DNA of 64,000 bases from contig NZ_CP058649.1 in assembly GCF_018141445.1 (NCBI RefSeq), positions 1,383,001 through 1,447,000 of the forward strand. Direction: 5' to 3'. Below the pieces are notes generated by a model. That model made no database searches, was not told the DNA's origin, and saw only the letters and a list, made by a program, of their open reading frames with translations. The stretch's first letter is position 1; every line of letters starts with the position of its first letter. Origin of the DNA: Vallitalea pronyensis (GTDB lineage Bacteria; Bacillota; Clostridia; Lachnospirales; Vallitaleaceae). The translations under genes and the position numbers were made by a program. This document shows, one piece after another, positions 27,192 through 36,564 of the stretch.

Positions 27192-28514
27192 ATGAAAGTA
27201 GCACTCATTAATCCCAAAGCAACAATATTTAGTAAGGAAAAGGAAATGACCAAGTTTCTGAAAGAGTCCATTACGATGGGAAGCTTTAGACACTTTTGGT
27301 CAGCACCATGTTTAGGGTTATTAACAATTGCTGCTTATTTTCCCACTGATTGGGAAGTGGTTTATATAGATGAAAACTATATGGACATAGATTTTAGCCA
27401 GCTTTATGACATGGTATGTGTCAGTGCAATGACAATACAAGCCACAAGAGCATATGAAATTGCTGACATTTTCAAAAGGAAGAACACCATAACGGTGATG
27501 GGAGGTATTCACGCTACGGTATTACCTCATGAAGCGAAACAATATGTAGATGTGGTTATAGCAGGTGAGGGAGAGGTGTTGTTTCCACAATTTATTCATG
27601 ATTACATACACCATCAACACAAAGATATTTATCAAGAGGCTCATGTTGGTACATTTGATATGAAGCATTGTATCGTACCTCGATATGACTTGATTAGAGA
27701 TTATGACTATCCTGTTATTAACGTGTATACAACCAGAGGATGTCCAAGAAAATGCAATTTTTGTTGCGCTTCTAATGTGTATGGTTTGAAATATAGGCGT
27801 AAGTCAAATCATCAGATTCTACAGGAGATAGAAATAATTGAAAAGATGTACCCTGATAAATTAATTCTATTTGCAGATGATAATTTATTTGTTTTAAGAC
27901 AAAAAAGCAAAGCATTATTGCAAAGCCTCATACCAAAGAATCTGCGGTGGATTGCACAAACAGACATCACCATTGCAGATGATGAGGATCTACTGGAATT
28001 AATGATAGCGTCTGGGTGTCAGTGGGTTGTAATAGGATTTGAAAGTGTATCCGAGGAAAGCTTAAAAAATATTGAAAGTAAAACTTTTAAATATGAATAC
28101 TTGCATCATTATGCTGAAAAAATCAAGAAAATTCAATCATATGGAATCGGTGTTTATGGAACTTTTATTATTGGCTTAGATGGTGATACGTCAGATGTAT
28201 TCGATAAGACGGCAGATTTTATTAATGATAATCATCTATATGGTGCAAATATAACAGTGCCAACACCATTACCCGGCACAGAAATTAGAAAACAACTTGA
28301 AAAAGAGAAACGAATTATAAGCTATGAGTGGCATGATTATACGTTATGGGATGTGGTAATTGAGCCAAAACAAATGGAGATTAAGGCATTAAAAGAAGGG
28401 TTATTATACACGTACAAAAAAATTACGCATCAAAAAAATGCCAATGAAAGGTTGCGTTATCTCATTAAAAATATGCGATATAAAAAAAGGAGCAAACACA
28501 TTGACACGAGATGA
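27192..28514 (+). CDS. B12-binding radical SAM enzyme, paralogue 1 of 5
   Basis: A 440-residue protein: B12-type domain (about 1-150; SAPCLGLLTIAAYFP, TVMGGIHATVLPHEA, IAGEGEV) then radical SAM domain with CPRKCNFC (Cys184, 188, 191). Shared segments YGLKYRRKS, FADDNLF, VVIGFESV and TPLPGTEI recur in the genes at 31826, 33157, 34460 and 48216. The family includes methyltransferases of sp3 carbons and BchE-like cyclases. It lies between the KS block and the acyltransferase gene, suggesting that the polyketide chain or a unit of it is the substrate. The DxHxxG B12 motif is absent, as in many class B members. Confidence 0.9.
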   Translation: MKVALINPKATIFSKEKEMTKFLKESITMGSFRHFWSAPCLGLLTIAAYFPTDWEVVYIDENYMDIDFSQLYDMVCVSAMTIQATRAYEIADIFKRKNTITVMGGIHATVLPHEAKQYVDVVIAGEGEVLFPQFIHDYIHHQHKDIYQEAHVGTFDMKHCIVPRYDLIRDYDYPVINVYTTRGCPRKCNFCCASNVYGLKYRRKSNHQILQEIEIIEKMYPDKLILFADDNLFVLRQKSKALLQSLIPKNLRWIAQTDITIADDEDLLELMIASGCQWVVIGFESVSEESLKNIESKTFKYEYLHHYAEKIKKIQSYGIGVYGTFIIGLDGDTSDVFDKTADFINDNHLYGANITVPTPLPGTEIRKQLEKEKRIISYEWHDYTLWDVVIEPKQMEIKALKEGLLYTYKKITHQKNANERLRYLIKNMRYKKRSKHIDTR

Positions 28515-29436
28515 TTATCCCTTACTACATAAAAAAATGCATAGAAGTGTCATTGCTTTTCCAGGGCGAGAAGCTATTTCAAAAGGATTAGATAAATCAT
28601 TTTATGAGGAGGATGTACAAGTAAAAGATATATTTGAACAAGCAAGTGATTGCATGAAATATGATTTAGCTAAGATGTGTTATGGGGGTACGAGGATTCA
28701 TGTGAAATGGGAAATGATTTGTTTAGTAACACATTGTTATGCCATTTATAAGGTTATTGAAAGGATGTATGGAAAGCCAAGGGCATTTGCTGGATATAGC
28801 CAAGGAGAGTTTATAGCATGTGTAGCTGCTGGGGTTTTTGAATTATCCGATACGTTAAGGCTTATTCATCAATTAGAGTCAATCCTCATGAGTGAAAGTT
28901 CTCATGATGAGTGTATGTATCGGATCATAGGTATTCATAAGGAAACCTTGGAGAAATGTTGTCAAAAGGTAGATGAAAATCACGAAAAAGTTTGTGTAAG
29001 TTCCTATATATCACATACTCAAAATATTATATCTGGCAAGTATAACCATGTCAAAAAAGTAATAGAATTAGCTAAGAAAAAAGGGGCTAGATGGGCTATC
29101 AACTTATATGCAGAGAAAGCATATCACAGTCCTCTTCGCAACAGAGCTGCATATAGAGCCAAAGCTGATTTTGAACACATGAAAGTATTCAATCATGCAG
29201 GGCCAGTGTATAGCTGTTACGATGGTACAAAAAGTTATAATGGAAAGTTAATAAGGGACAAGCTATCTCGTCAAATTAATCATCCCATACAATGGTTTAC
29301 ACTGGTAAATAATATGAAATCAGAAGCCATTGTGGATTTAATAGAGATTGGTCCGGGTTGTACCGTTTCGGCCAATACACGCATAGCCGATAGCACATTA
29401 AATTGCAAATGGATAGGCAATATAGGTGATTTATGA
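28501..29436 (+). CDS. ACP acyltransferase (FabD-like), TTG start
   Basis: About 311 residues with the acyltransferase nucleophile Ser100 in GYSQGEFIA and a YHSPL segment with the catalytic His. The TTG at 28501 has AAAGGAG eight bases upstream; the ATG at 28438 lies well inside the previous gene. In FabD the malonyl-binding Arg follows the nucleophile by about 25 residues (RG-x-x-M). Here the segment reads LIHQLESILMSE without that Arg, so a non-malonyl acyl group (starter acid, acetyl) or an editing role is possible. It overlaps the next gene by four bases. Confidence 0.85.
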   Translation: MTRDDYPLLHKKMHRSVIAFPGREAISKGLDKSFYEEDVQVKDIFEQASDCMKYDLAKMCYGGTRIHVKWEMICLVTHCYAIYKVIERMYGKPRAFAGYSQGEFIACVAAGVFELSDTLRLIHQLESILMSESSHDECMYRIIGIHKETLEKCCQKVDENHEKVCVSSYISHTQNIISGKYNHVKKVIELAKKKGARWAINLYAEKAYHSPLRNRAAYRAKADFEHMKVFNHAGPVYSCYDGTKSYNGKLIRDKLSRQINHPIQWFTLVNNMKSEAIVDLIEIGPGCTVSANTRIADSTLNCKWIGNIGDL

Positions 29437-31829
29437 TAATAAAAATAAAAGATATTAAGAGAGAATCCATCCATAAGGTAGGGACAAAAGCTTACCAAAT
29501 TAGTCGTTTACTCAAGCTGGGGTATCATGTTTGTAGCGGTTATGTCATCACAACAGATCTTTTTATAGCATACTGCAAATATAATCAAATTAAAGTAAAT
29601 GACGACAAGCTACCAGAGAAGATACTAAGGGGTAAGTTTGATGGAGTTTTGATAAAAAAATTACAGGCTATTTTTGAAGAATTATCAGTCATAACAGGGG
29701 CTATTATCGTACGTTCTTCTGCTTTGGAAGAGGATGGATTATCCACATCCTATGCAGGAATTTTTGAAAGTGTTATGCATGTGAAAAGCGATGAAGATAT
29801 GATTTTAGCCATTAAAAAAGTATGGGCTTCATATTACTCACCAATAGCCAAACAATATGCCCATGATGTTGAGCGACATATTCCAGCCATGTCTGTTCTA
29901 ATACAATGTATGATTGATTGTGTCAAGTCAGGGGTTACATTTACACGTCACCCTATTACAAGACAAAATGAAGTTGTGACAGAAGCTTGTTGGGGGAATA
30001 ATCAAGGTATAACCGGTGGTGATGAAAAGGATTATGTCACTCCCGCAAAAGGCATGACGAAACACCAAAAAGTTCTCACAAAACGAGAACAAAAACGTAT
30101 TAAAATTATATCAAAGCAACTTGAATTAGATTTCTTATACCCTTGTGATTTTGAATGGGGCATCAAAGACGGTATCCTATGGATATTTCAGGTTCGACCC
30201 ATTAGCAGATGCAACGAGGGTAATGTTTATGGGAAAGTTTCTATAGATAATTTGAATTGTATTTTGCTTGATAGGTATGCACAACCAGCAACCGTATGCT
30301 ATTTATCATTGTTAGAGTCATGGCAAAATAGAGTATATCTCAGTATCTACAACAATCACCATGGACTGGATTTTGACGAACAGCCCCTTTGCTTTCTACA
30401 TAATCGTGTCTATTGGAATGTGCATTATCAAAAAAAATATTTCGAAGATGATGGAAAGAATAGGTTTCTTAAAAGAATACAATTCTATAGAATAGCGTGT
30501 AATGGCTACAAATCATGGTATAGACGGTTACAAACGTATAATAAAAAGATTACCCATTACATGCATAAGATACATCATACGCATCATGATCATGATTTAT
30601 TGGCTTTATTAGAGGACGTGATAGATAATTTTTGTGTATTTATTGGGATAGACCATTTTAGGTTTTTGGGATTAGCACAGATATTATATGATGACCTGGA
30701 GAAAACATGTTTACATCATGATTATGATAAACACCAGATAGCACAGTTAATTGGAAAGCAAACCAATGGTAATAAAACGGTTTTGGCAAATAATGAGCTC
30801 CTAGAGCTTACACGATTAATCCATGATCATGATAAGTTGAATTTGTTTTTTAGTCAAAATACTGCTGAAGAAATCTTACAAGAAATACAACATAATCAGG
30901 CTTATGCCTATATATTAAGTCGCTTCAATGCGTTTATATTGAAGCATGGTCACAGAGGGACAGAGTGCGATGACTTATATTATACCCATTGGGTTGAGGA
31001 ACCCAGTAAAGTAGTTGCTCTTATGAAGCAACTCATACGAAATGATATATTATGCCAAACAGATGATGATCAACATATTGATCCAGAGCAGATAAAAAGA
31101 AACTTGATAAAAACAATATCAAAACAACACAAAGGCATTGGAAAGCTATGGTATGGGCATAAGCTAAAAAAACGCATAACATTAACAGGTGAGTATATGT
31201 GTTTGAGAGAAAATCAACGCTATTATTTTGACAAGAGCTGGCTTTTGATTAGACAAATTTTATTAAAAATTTCGAAATACTATCGAGCGAAGGGCGTTAT
31301 ACAAAACAGTGAGGATATATTTCACATGAAAATTGATGAAATCAAAGAGGGCATTTTATATCCTAACTACTTAATGAACAAAGACATCATCAATACCAGA
31401 AGAGATAACTATGAACAGGCAAAAAAAGATAAACCACCTTATATTATTAAGAATTCTGTTCATGTTTCTGTTCAAAAAACAGGTAATTTCAAAAGTTATA
31501 AAGTGATGGGAATTAGTGGAGGAAAAGCAGTAGGTAAGATAAAGATAATAAATAGTCTAGATGATTTAGGGCAAGTAGAACGGGGTGATATTGGTGTTGT
31601 GAAAACGTTTCATCCCAGTTGGACACCTATTCTAAAGATTGCTAACGGGCTTATTATGAACTATGGGAATATGTTATCACATGGTGCTGTTGTAGCAAGG
31701 GAATATGGGATACCTGTAGTTGTTTTTAATGATGATGCCACGACTGTTTTTCATAATGGTGAATGGGTTGAAATAAATGGTACTACTGGGCGAATAAAAC
31801 TTATGAATGTGATGGATGTGAAAAGATGA
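29433..31829 (+). CDS. ATP-grasp/phosphohistidine protein, rifampin phosphotransferase or PigC/RedH type
   Basis: A 798-residue protein. The ATP-grasp domain (about 1-300) has VGTKAYQISRLLKLG, IVRSSALEEDG and GVTFTRHPIT. A middle domain (about 310-690) is unrecognised. The C-terminal swivelling domain carries His750 in LSHGAVVAREYGIPVVV. The order ATP-substrate-His without a C-terminal TIM barrel fits rifampin phosphotransferase and the PigC/RedH condensing enzymes rather than PEP synthase. It may phosphorylate or ligate a cluster intermediate, or give self-resistance. It overlaps its neighbours on both sides by four bases. Confidence 0.85.
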   Translation: MIIKIKDIKRESIHKVGTKAYQISRLLKLGYHVCSGYVITTDLFIAYCKYNQIKVNDDKLPEKILRGKFDGVLIKKLQAIFEELSVITGAIIVRSSALEEDGLSTSYAGIFESVMHVKSDEDMILAIKKVWASYYSPIAKQYAHDVERHIPAMSVLIQCMIDCVKSGVTFTRHPITRQNEVVTEACWGNNQGITGGDEKDYVTPAKGMTKHQKVLTKREQKRIKIISKQLELDFLYPCDFEWGIKDGILWIFQVRPISRCNEGNVYGKVSIDNLNCILLDRYAQPATVCYLSLLESWQNRVYLSIYNNHHGLDFDEQPLCFLHNRVYWNVHYQKKYFEDDGKNRFLKRIQFYRIACNGYKSWYRRLQTYNKKITHYMHKIHHTHHDHDLLALLEDVIDNFCVFIGIDHFRFLGLAQILYDDLEKTCLHHDYDKHQIAQLIGKQTNGNKTVLANNELLELTRLIHDHDKLNLFFSQNTAEEILQEIQHNQAYAYILSRFNAFILKHGHRGTECDDLYYTHWVEEPSKVVALMKQLIRNDILCQTDDDQHIDPEQIKRNLIKTISKQHKGIGKLWYGHKLKKRITLTGEYMCLRENQRYYFDKSWLLIRQILLKISKYYRAKGVIQNSEDIFHMKIDEIKEGILYPNYLMNKDIINTRRDNYEQAKKDKPPYIIKNSVHVSVQKTGNFKSYKVMGISGGKAVGKIKIINSLDDLGQVERGDIGVVKTFHPSWTPILKIANGLIMNYGNMLSHGAVVAREYGIPVVVFNDDATTVFHNGEWVEINGTTGRIKLMNVMDVKR

Positions 31830-33133
31830 TAAAAACTGCACTTATTGTACCAAAAGGGTCAAAATATGGTAAGAATAAATATTTGAAAGATTTTCTTGAG
31901 AGAAATGATGTTGTATCAAAATTTTATGGAGCCTGGGAAACACCTAATTTAAGTTTGCTGACAATAGCAGGACTATTTCCACCAGATTATAGCTTGCATT
32001 TTATTGATGAGGATCATGGGGAAGAGATACCATTCCATCAACATTTTGATTTGGTAATACTAACTGGAATGACACAACAGATTAATAGAGCATATGAAAT
32101 ATGCAGTCAGTTTAAGGCAAAGGGAAGTCATACAGTAATAGGCGGTATTCATGCAACCATTTATCCGGATGAAGCTATGGGCTATGCCAATACGGTAATG
32201 GTTGGTGAAGGTGAGGCTATATTTCTTGAATTTTTAGAAGATTTTAGAGTAGGTCAACCCAAAAAGATATATAAAGCAAGTTACTATATCGATCTATCCC
32301 AATCGCCTATACCACGATATGATTTAATCAATACCGCATTATATAGTTCCTATAGTATTCAAACAACTAGAGGATGTCCTCGTACTTGTGGGTATTGTAC
32401 TTTACCTGTTATGTATGGAAGTAAATATCGAAGCAAATCAATTAAACAAGTGATAGCAGAAATTCGAGCAATAAAAGCCATCGATCCTTCACCTTTTATT
32501 TTCTTTGCAGACGATAATATGTTTATAGATATGGAAAACTCTATAAAATTACTAGAAGCAATCAAAAAAGAAGATATTATTTGGGGAACCCAAACAGATA
32601 TCTCCGTTGCAGACAATACAAAAGTGTTGAATTTGCTAAAAGGAGCAGGATGCAGATGGCTTTTTATTGGGTTTGAAAACATTACTAAAAATAGTTTAGA
32701 ACTATTAGATAAAAACAAATGGAAAGCCAACATAGCAAACAGGTATGCCAAGATGATTGAAAAAATTCATCATGCCGGTATTTACATATGGGGATCGTTC
32801 ATGTTTGGAACAGATAATGATAGTATGGGTGTTTTTGAAAACACGCTGGATTTTACCATGAAAAACGGTATCTATTCTGGTAGTTTTACAATATTGACAC
32901 CTTTACCAGGAACAGAGCTATTTATGAAAATGGACAAAGAAAATAAGATCATTGATTATGATTGGAGCCGTTATACCTTTTGGGATGTGGTCTATAAACC
33001 CCTATTAATGACTGAGGATGAACTTGCTAAAGGTGTTGCATGGATTTATGATCAATTTTATTCACAAAAGAACACGAAGATTAGAATGTCTAGGATAAAG
33101 AAGACCATGAAAAACATGAGTAACACGCTATAA
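31826..33133 (+). CDS. B12-binding radical SAM enzyme, paralogue 2 of 5
   Basis: A 435-residue protein, first of three consecutive B12 radical SAM genes. The cluster motif is CPRTCGYC (Cys184, 188, 191). It keeps VIGGIHATIYPDEA, VGEGEA, FADDNMF, FIGFENI and TPLPGTELF. After the motif it has TLPVMYGSKYRSKS. It overlaps the gene at 29433 by four bases. Likely a C-methyltransferase or related radical enzyme; the separate target cannot be read. Confidence 0.9.
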   Translation: MIKTALIVPKGSKYGKNKYLKDFLERNDVVSKFYGAWETPNLSLLTIAGLFPPDYSLHFIDEDHGEEIPFHQHFDLVILTGMTQQINRAYEICSQFKAKGSHTVIGGIHATIYPDEAMGYANTVMVGEGEAIFLEFLEDFRVGQPKKIYKASYYIDLSQSPIPRYDLINTALYSSYSIQTTRGCPRTCGYCTLPVMYGSKYRSKSIKQVIAEIRAIKAIDPSPFIFFADDNMFIDMENSIKLLEAIKKEDIIWGTQTDISVADNTKVLNLLKGAGCRWLFIGFENITKNSLELLDKNKWKANIANRYAKMIEKIHHAGIYIWGSFMFGTDNDSMGVFENTLDFTMKNGIYSGSFTILTPLPGTELFMKMDKENKIIDYDWSRYTFWDVVYKPLLMTEDELAKGVAWIYDQFYSQKNTKIRMSRIKKTMKNMSNTL

Positions 33134-33156
33134 TCTGAAGAGTAAAGGATGAGTTT

Positions 33157-34488
33157 ATGAAAATTGCGTTAATCTCTCCCAGAGGTATTGGTATGGGAAG
33201 TCAGGAAGAAAATAAAAAGACAGAAAGTATCTATAATGAACTCTCAAATATAGAATCTCTCAAGGAGTTAATGGCTTGCCCTAATTCACCACTGTTAACC
33301 ATAGGAGCTATGGCAACACCTTATTTTGATGATGTTATCTATATTGATGAAGAAATTGAAGCCATTGATTTTTCAAAGTACTATGATGTGATTGGTATGT
33401 CATTTATGACACAACAGGCTTCAAGAGCTTATGAATTAAGTGTACAGTTTAAGAAACTTGGTAGTTATATCATTGCTGGTGGTATGCATCCTACCAATTT
33501 ACCAGATCAGACATTAGAATATTTTGATACGGTATTTGTTGGTGAATGTGAAGATACATGGGATCAATTTATCACGGATTTCAAAAAAGGCTGTCCAAAA
33601 AGAATCTATAAAAATAATCAGCTTATTGACATGGAAAAAGTGGTTATGCCACGCTATGATCTTCTTAAAATGGATGCTTACAAAACAATACCTGTACAGA
33701 TATCAAGAGGTTGTCCCCATAATTGTACTTTCTGTGCTTCTACTAAAGTATATGGCCCCAAATATAGACATAAGAGTGTAGAACAGGTAATCAATGAAGT
33801 CAAGTATATACAAACATTAAAAAAGAATCCCCATATTTACTTCACAGATGATAACATGCTCGTATCAAAAGCATTTTCAAAAGCGTTAATTAGTTCGTTA
33901 CAAGGTATGGGGATACGCTGGATGACACATACAGACATTGGTATTGCTGATAATGAAGATGTACTAAAACTGTTATATGCTTCAGGCTGTAGAAAGCTTG
34001 TTATTGGATTTGAGAGCATTACACCAGCATCATTAGAAAAACTTGAAAAATGGAAGTATAACAAACTACAAGAGTATGGTCATGCAATAGAAAAGATACA
34101 GTCCTATGGAATAGGTGTTTGGGGTACATTTATCGTTGGACTGGATAACGATGATAAAGACGTTTTTCAAAAAGTCATTGATTTTACATTAGGAAACAAT
34201 TTATATGGTGCTATGATATCTGTTCCTACACCATTTCCTGGCTCCGAGTTATATAATCAGCTTGATAAAGCTAATAGAATATTAACAAAACATTGGGGAA
34301 GTTATACTTTATGGAATGTGGTGGTAAAACCTAAGAATATGAGCAAAGAGGAGCTTGAAGAAGGGTTTGAATATGTTCTAAAGAGTATTTATTCTAAGGA
34401 AGCTGCTGCAAAGCGGATTGAGCATTTTAAGCATCTTTACTGTAAGCGGAGGAATGGTAATGAAAACAATTCTGTTGCTCGTTCCTAA
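33157..34488 (+). CDS. B12-binding radical SAM enzyme, paralogue 3 of 5
   Basis: A 443-residue protein with CPHNCTFC (Cys186, 190, 193), IAGGMHPTNLPDQT, FVGECED, FTDDNMLV, LVIGFESI and TPFPGSELY. The expected VGEGE is VGECE here. The ATG at 33157 follows AAAGGATG. Its last 29 bases overlap the start of the next paralogue, again pointing to tandem duplication followed by divergence. Confidence 0.9.
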   Translation: MKIALISPRGIGMGSQEENKKTESIYNELSNIESLKELMACPNSPLLTIGAMATPYFDDVIYIDEEIEAIDFSKYYDVIGMSFMTQQASRAYELSVQFKKLGSYIIAGGMHPTNLPDQTLEYFDTVFVGECEDTWDQFITDFKKGCPKRIYKNNQLIDMEKVVMPRYDLLKMDAYKTIPVQISRGCPHNCTFCASTKVYGPKYRHKSVEQVINEVKYIQTLKKNPHIYFTDDNMLVSKAFSKALISSLQGMGIRWMTHTDIGIADNEDVLKLLYASGCRKLVIGFESITPASLEKLEKWKYNKLQEYGHAIEKIQSYGIGVWGTFIVGLDNDDKDVFQKVIDFTLGNNLYGAMISVPTPFPGSELYNQLDKANRILTKHWGSYTLWNVVVKPKNMSKEELEEGFEYVLKSIYSKEAAAKRIEHFKHLYCKRRNGNENNSVARS

Positions 34489-35770
34489 AATGAATGGGCC
34501 GAGAGGCAATTATGTATATAATACATATTGGTCTAAAGCTATACAAGACAAAATTCAAAAGAATAGATGGAAGGTTATAACCCCATCTATTTTATTATTG
34601 GCTTCTATTGCTATAAGTGAACGATATAAAGTTGATATCATTGACGAAGACTTTAGAGATGTTCGTGTAAATAAACACTATGATATTGTTTGTATATATA
34701 CAGTAACACCAACAGCAAAAAGAGCTTATGGGTACGCAAAAGAATTCAGTAAAAAAGGTGCTTGGATTCTTCTTGGCGGTGTCCATGCCACTTTCATGCA
34801 AGAGGAGAGTATGCAGTATTGCGATACCTTAATGATTGGTGAAGGGGACTACATATTTCGCGATTTTCTACATGACTTTCGAAAAGGCATACAAAAATCA
34901 ATATATGTGCAAGAAAGAAATCAAGTGGATATGGCCTATTCCCCAATTCCTGCTTATCATAAGTTACAAAAACATGAACAACATTTAGTGCCTATTCAAA
35001 CAGCTAGAGGGTGTTCTAATAATTGCAAATTTTGTAATGTTAATGGTTTGTACGGCAATACATTTCGTCATAAAAGTAGAAAGCAGATTGAACAAGAACT
35101 AAGTGATGTTAGCAACTTACCATATGCAAAAAGAGTATATGTGACAGATGACAATATCTTTAGCAATGAGCGTCATTTTAACCGATTAATAGATACGCTT
35201 AAACATCATCATCTATCATGGTATGCCAATACAGATATTTCTTTTGCTAATGATGAAAGGGACATTATATCAGCCTACAAAAGTGGGTTAAGACAAGTTT
35301 TAATAGGGTTTGAAAGTGTTGAACATCATAATCTATACCATATTGATCAAGATAATTTCAAATATGGTTATTTAAAAAAATATAAGGAATACATAAGAAA
35401 AATTCAATCCAATGGCATAGGGGTAACAGGGAGTTTTATGGTTGGACAATTACATGACAACCAGGATACGTTCAAATATCTAGCAGAGTTTATATATGAC
35501 ACCAAGCTCTACGGTGCAAACATTACAATTGTAACACCTTATCCTGGTACACGCCTATTTCATGACATGAAAAGAAAAAATAAAATACTGACGTATAACT
35601 GGGATTATTATACGATATTTCAACCTGTCATGGCATTGAATCATTTAACCATAGATAAGTTAAATGAGCTATATTTGGAGCTTATTATGACGGTTAACTC
35701 CAAAGCATTCGAAAAGAATAAATTAGATTATTTCAAAGAAATATATAAAGAGAAGAGTAAGAGCAGATGA
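34460..35770 (+). CDS. B12-binding radical SAM enzyme, paralogue 4 of 5
   Basis: About 436 residues with CSNNCKFC (Cys185, 189, 192), LLGGVHATFMQEES, MIGEGDY, VTDDNIFS, VLIGFESV and TPYPGTRLF. I chose ATG 34460, about six bases after CGGAGGA; ATGs at 34418 and 34454 have no usable ribosome site. It overlaps the previous gene by 29 bases and the next by four (ATGA), so translation is coupled to the dehydratase-type subunits that follow. Confidence 0.9.
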   Translation: MKTILLLVPKMNGPRGNYVYNTYWSKAIQDKIQKNRWKVITPSILLLASIAISERYKVDIIDEDFRDVRVNKHYDIVCIYTVTPTAKRAYGYAKEFSKKGAWILLGGVHATFMQEESMQYCDTLMIGEGDYIFRDFLHDFRKGIQKSIYVQERNQVDMAYSPIPAYHKLQKHEQHLVPIQTARGCSNNCKFCNVNGLYGNTFRHKSRKQIEQELSDVSNLPYAKRVYVTDDNIFSNERHFNRLIDTLKHHHLSWYANTDISFANDERDIISAYKSGLRQVLIGFESVEHHNLYHIDQDNFKYGYLKKYKEYIRKIQSNGIGVTGSFMVGQLHDNQDTFKYLAEFIYDTKLYGANITIVTPYPGTRLFHDMKRKNKILTYNWDYYTIFQPVMALNHLTIDKLNELYLELIMTVNSKAFEKNKLDYFKEIYKEKSKSR

Positions 35771-36564
35771 AAAAAAAGATTTTATATATGTGTTCCTTTG
35801 TGCCTTATGGCACTTTAGAAGGTGCAGGTTTTGACATGATCAATATTGCAGATATACAACAACCCGTAACGGGTAATTTAAAACTATCGGGTAACCTCTG
35901 TAGTTTCGTGAATTATTGTCAACATATGGATGTATTAGCATATGATGGCATTATTTTTACGAATTGCTGTAATAGTATGCAACGGTTATATGACTATGTG
36001 ACCTATTATTATCCCAATATATTTACATACATGATGGAAATTCCTCGTCATCATCCATCCATACAAGTTGATGATTTAATGGTTAAATTAGCTCAGCATT
36101 TTGGCATCAAGATAGGGTGTGATAACAGAATAGAACCTAAAAATCAACCTTATACTAAGGAGCATATTTGGGTTATTTCAAGTGCAATGCATAAAAACTA
36201 TAAGGAAGATTTAATAAAACTATTTCATGAGAACAGTCTTATTTTTGATACTTGTACATCCGAAAATCGAGGCGATCAATTACGCAGTAATAAACGTAGT
36301 GATGTATCATGTCCTAGGATGATGAACTACTATCAGTGGTTTGAGAAAAGGATTCCATTGGTAAAAGGGTTAATTTTTATGATGGTTGGAAGATGTGATC
36401 ATAGCATGTTTTTATACCCTGAATTAAAAAGAATTTGCAGTAAATATGCTTGTAATGTTTTATATGTAGAGGAAGAATTTACCCTCAGAATATCAGAGAG
36501 AAGTAAGATAAGATATGAAGCGTTTAAAGAATGCTTGACGATTAAGAACGGAGAAAAATTATAA
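35767..36564 (+). CDS. Short 2-hydroxyacyl-CoA dehydratase-type subunit
   Basis: A 265-residue protein with the features of the HgdA/HgdB/BcrB/BcrC family: NLCSFVNYC, then DGIIFTNCCNSMQRLYDYV and FTYMMEIPR, and a C-terminal half ending LYVEEEFTLRISERSKIRYEAFKECL, like the family end motif. Conserved cysteines could bind a [4Fe-4S] cluster. It is about 110 residues shorter than usual subunits. It starts a four-gene set with two longer subunits (36565, 38541) and an activator (37781). It may be a third structural subunit. Confidence 0.75.
   Translation: MKKKILYMCSFVPYGTLEGAGFDMINIADIQQPVTGNLKLSGNLCSFVNYCQHMDVLAYDGIIFTNCCNSMQRLYDYVTYYYPNIFTYMMEIPRHHPSIQVDDLMVKLAQHFGIKIGCDNRIEPKNQPYTKEHIWVISSAMHKNYKEDLIKLFHENSLIFDTCTSENRGDQLRSNKRSDVSCPRMMNYYQWFEKRIPLVKGLIFMMVGRCDHSMFLYPELKRICSKYACNVLYVEEEFTLRISERSKIRYEAFKECLTIKNGEKL

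Noticed and set aside
29433..31829. Phosphoenolpyruvate synthase
   Set aside because: The phosphohistidine domain is at the C-terminus and the TIM-barrel PEP/pyruvate domain is absent.
34418..34459. Earlier start for radical SAM paralogue 4
   Set aside because: It lies deep in the previous gene without a ribosome site, and the family N-terminus begins at MKTILLLVP.
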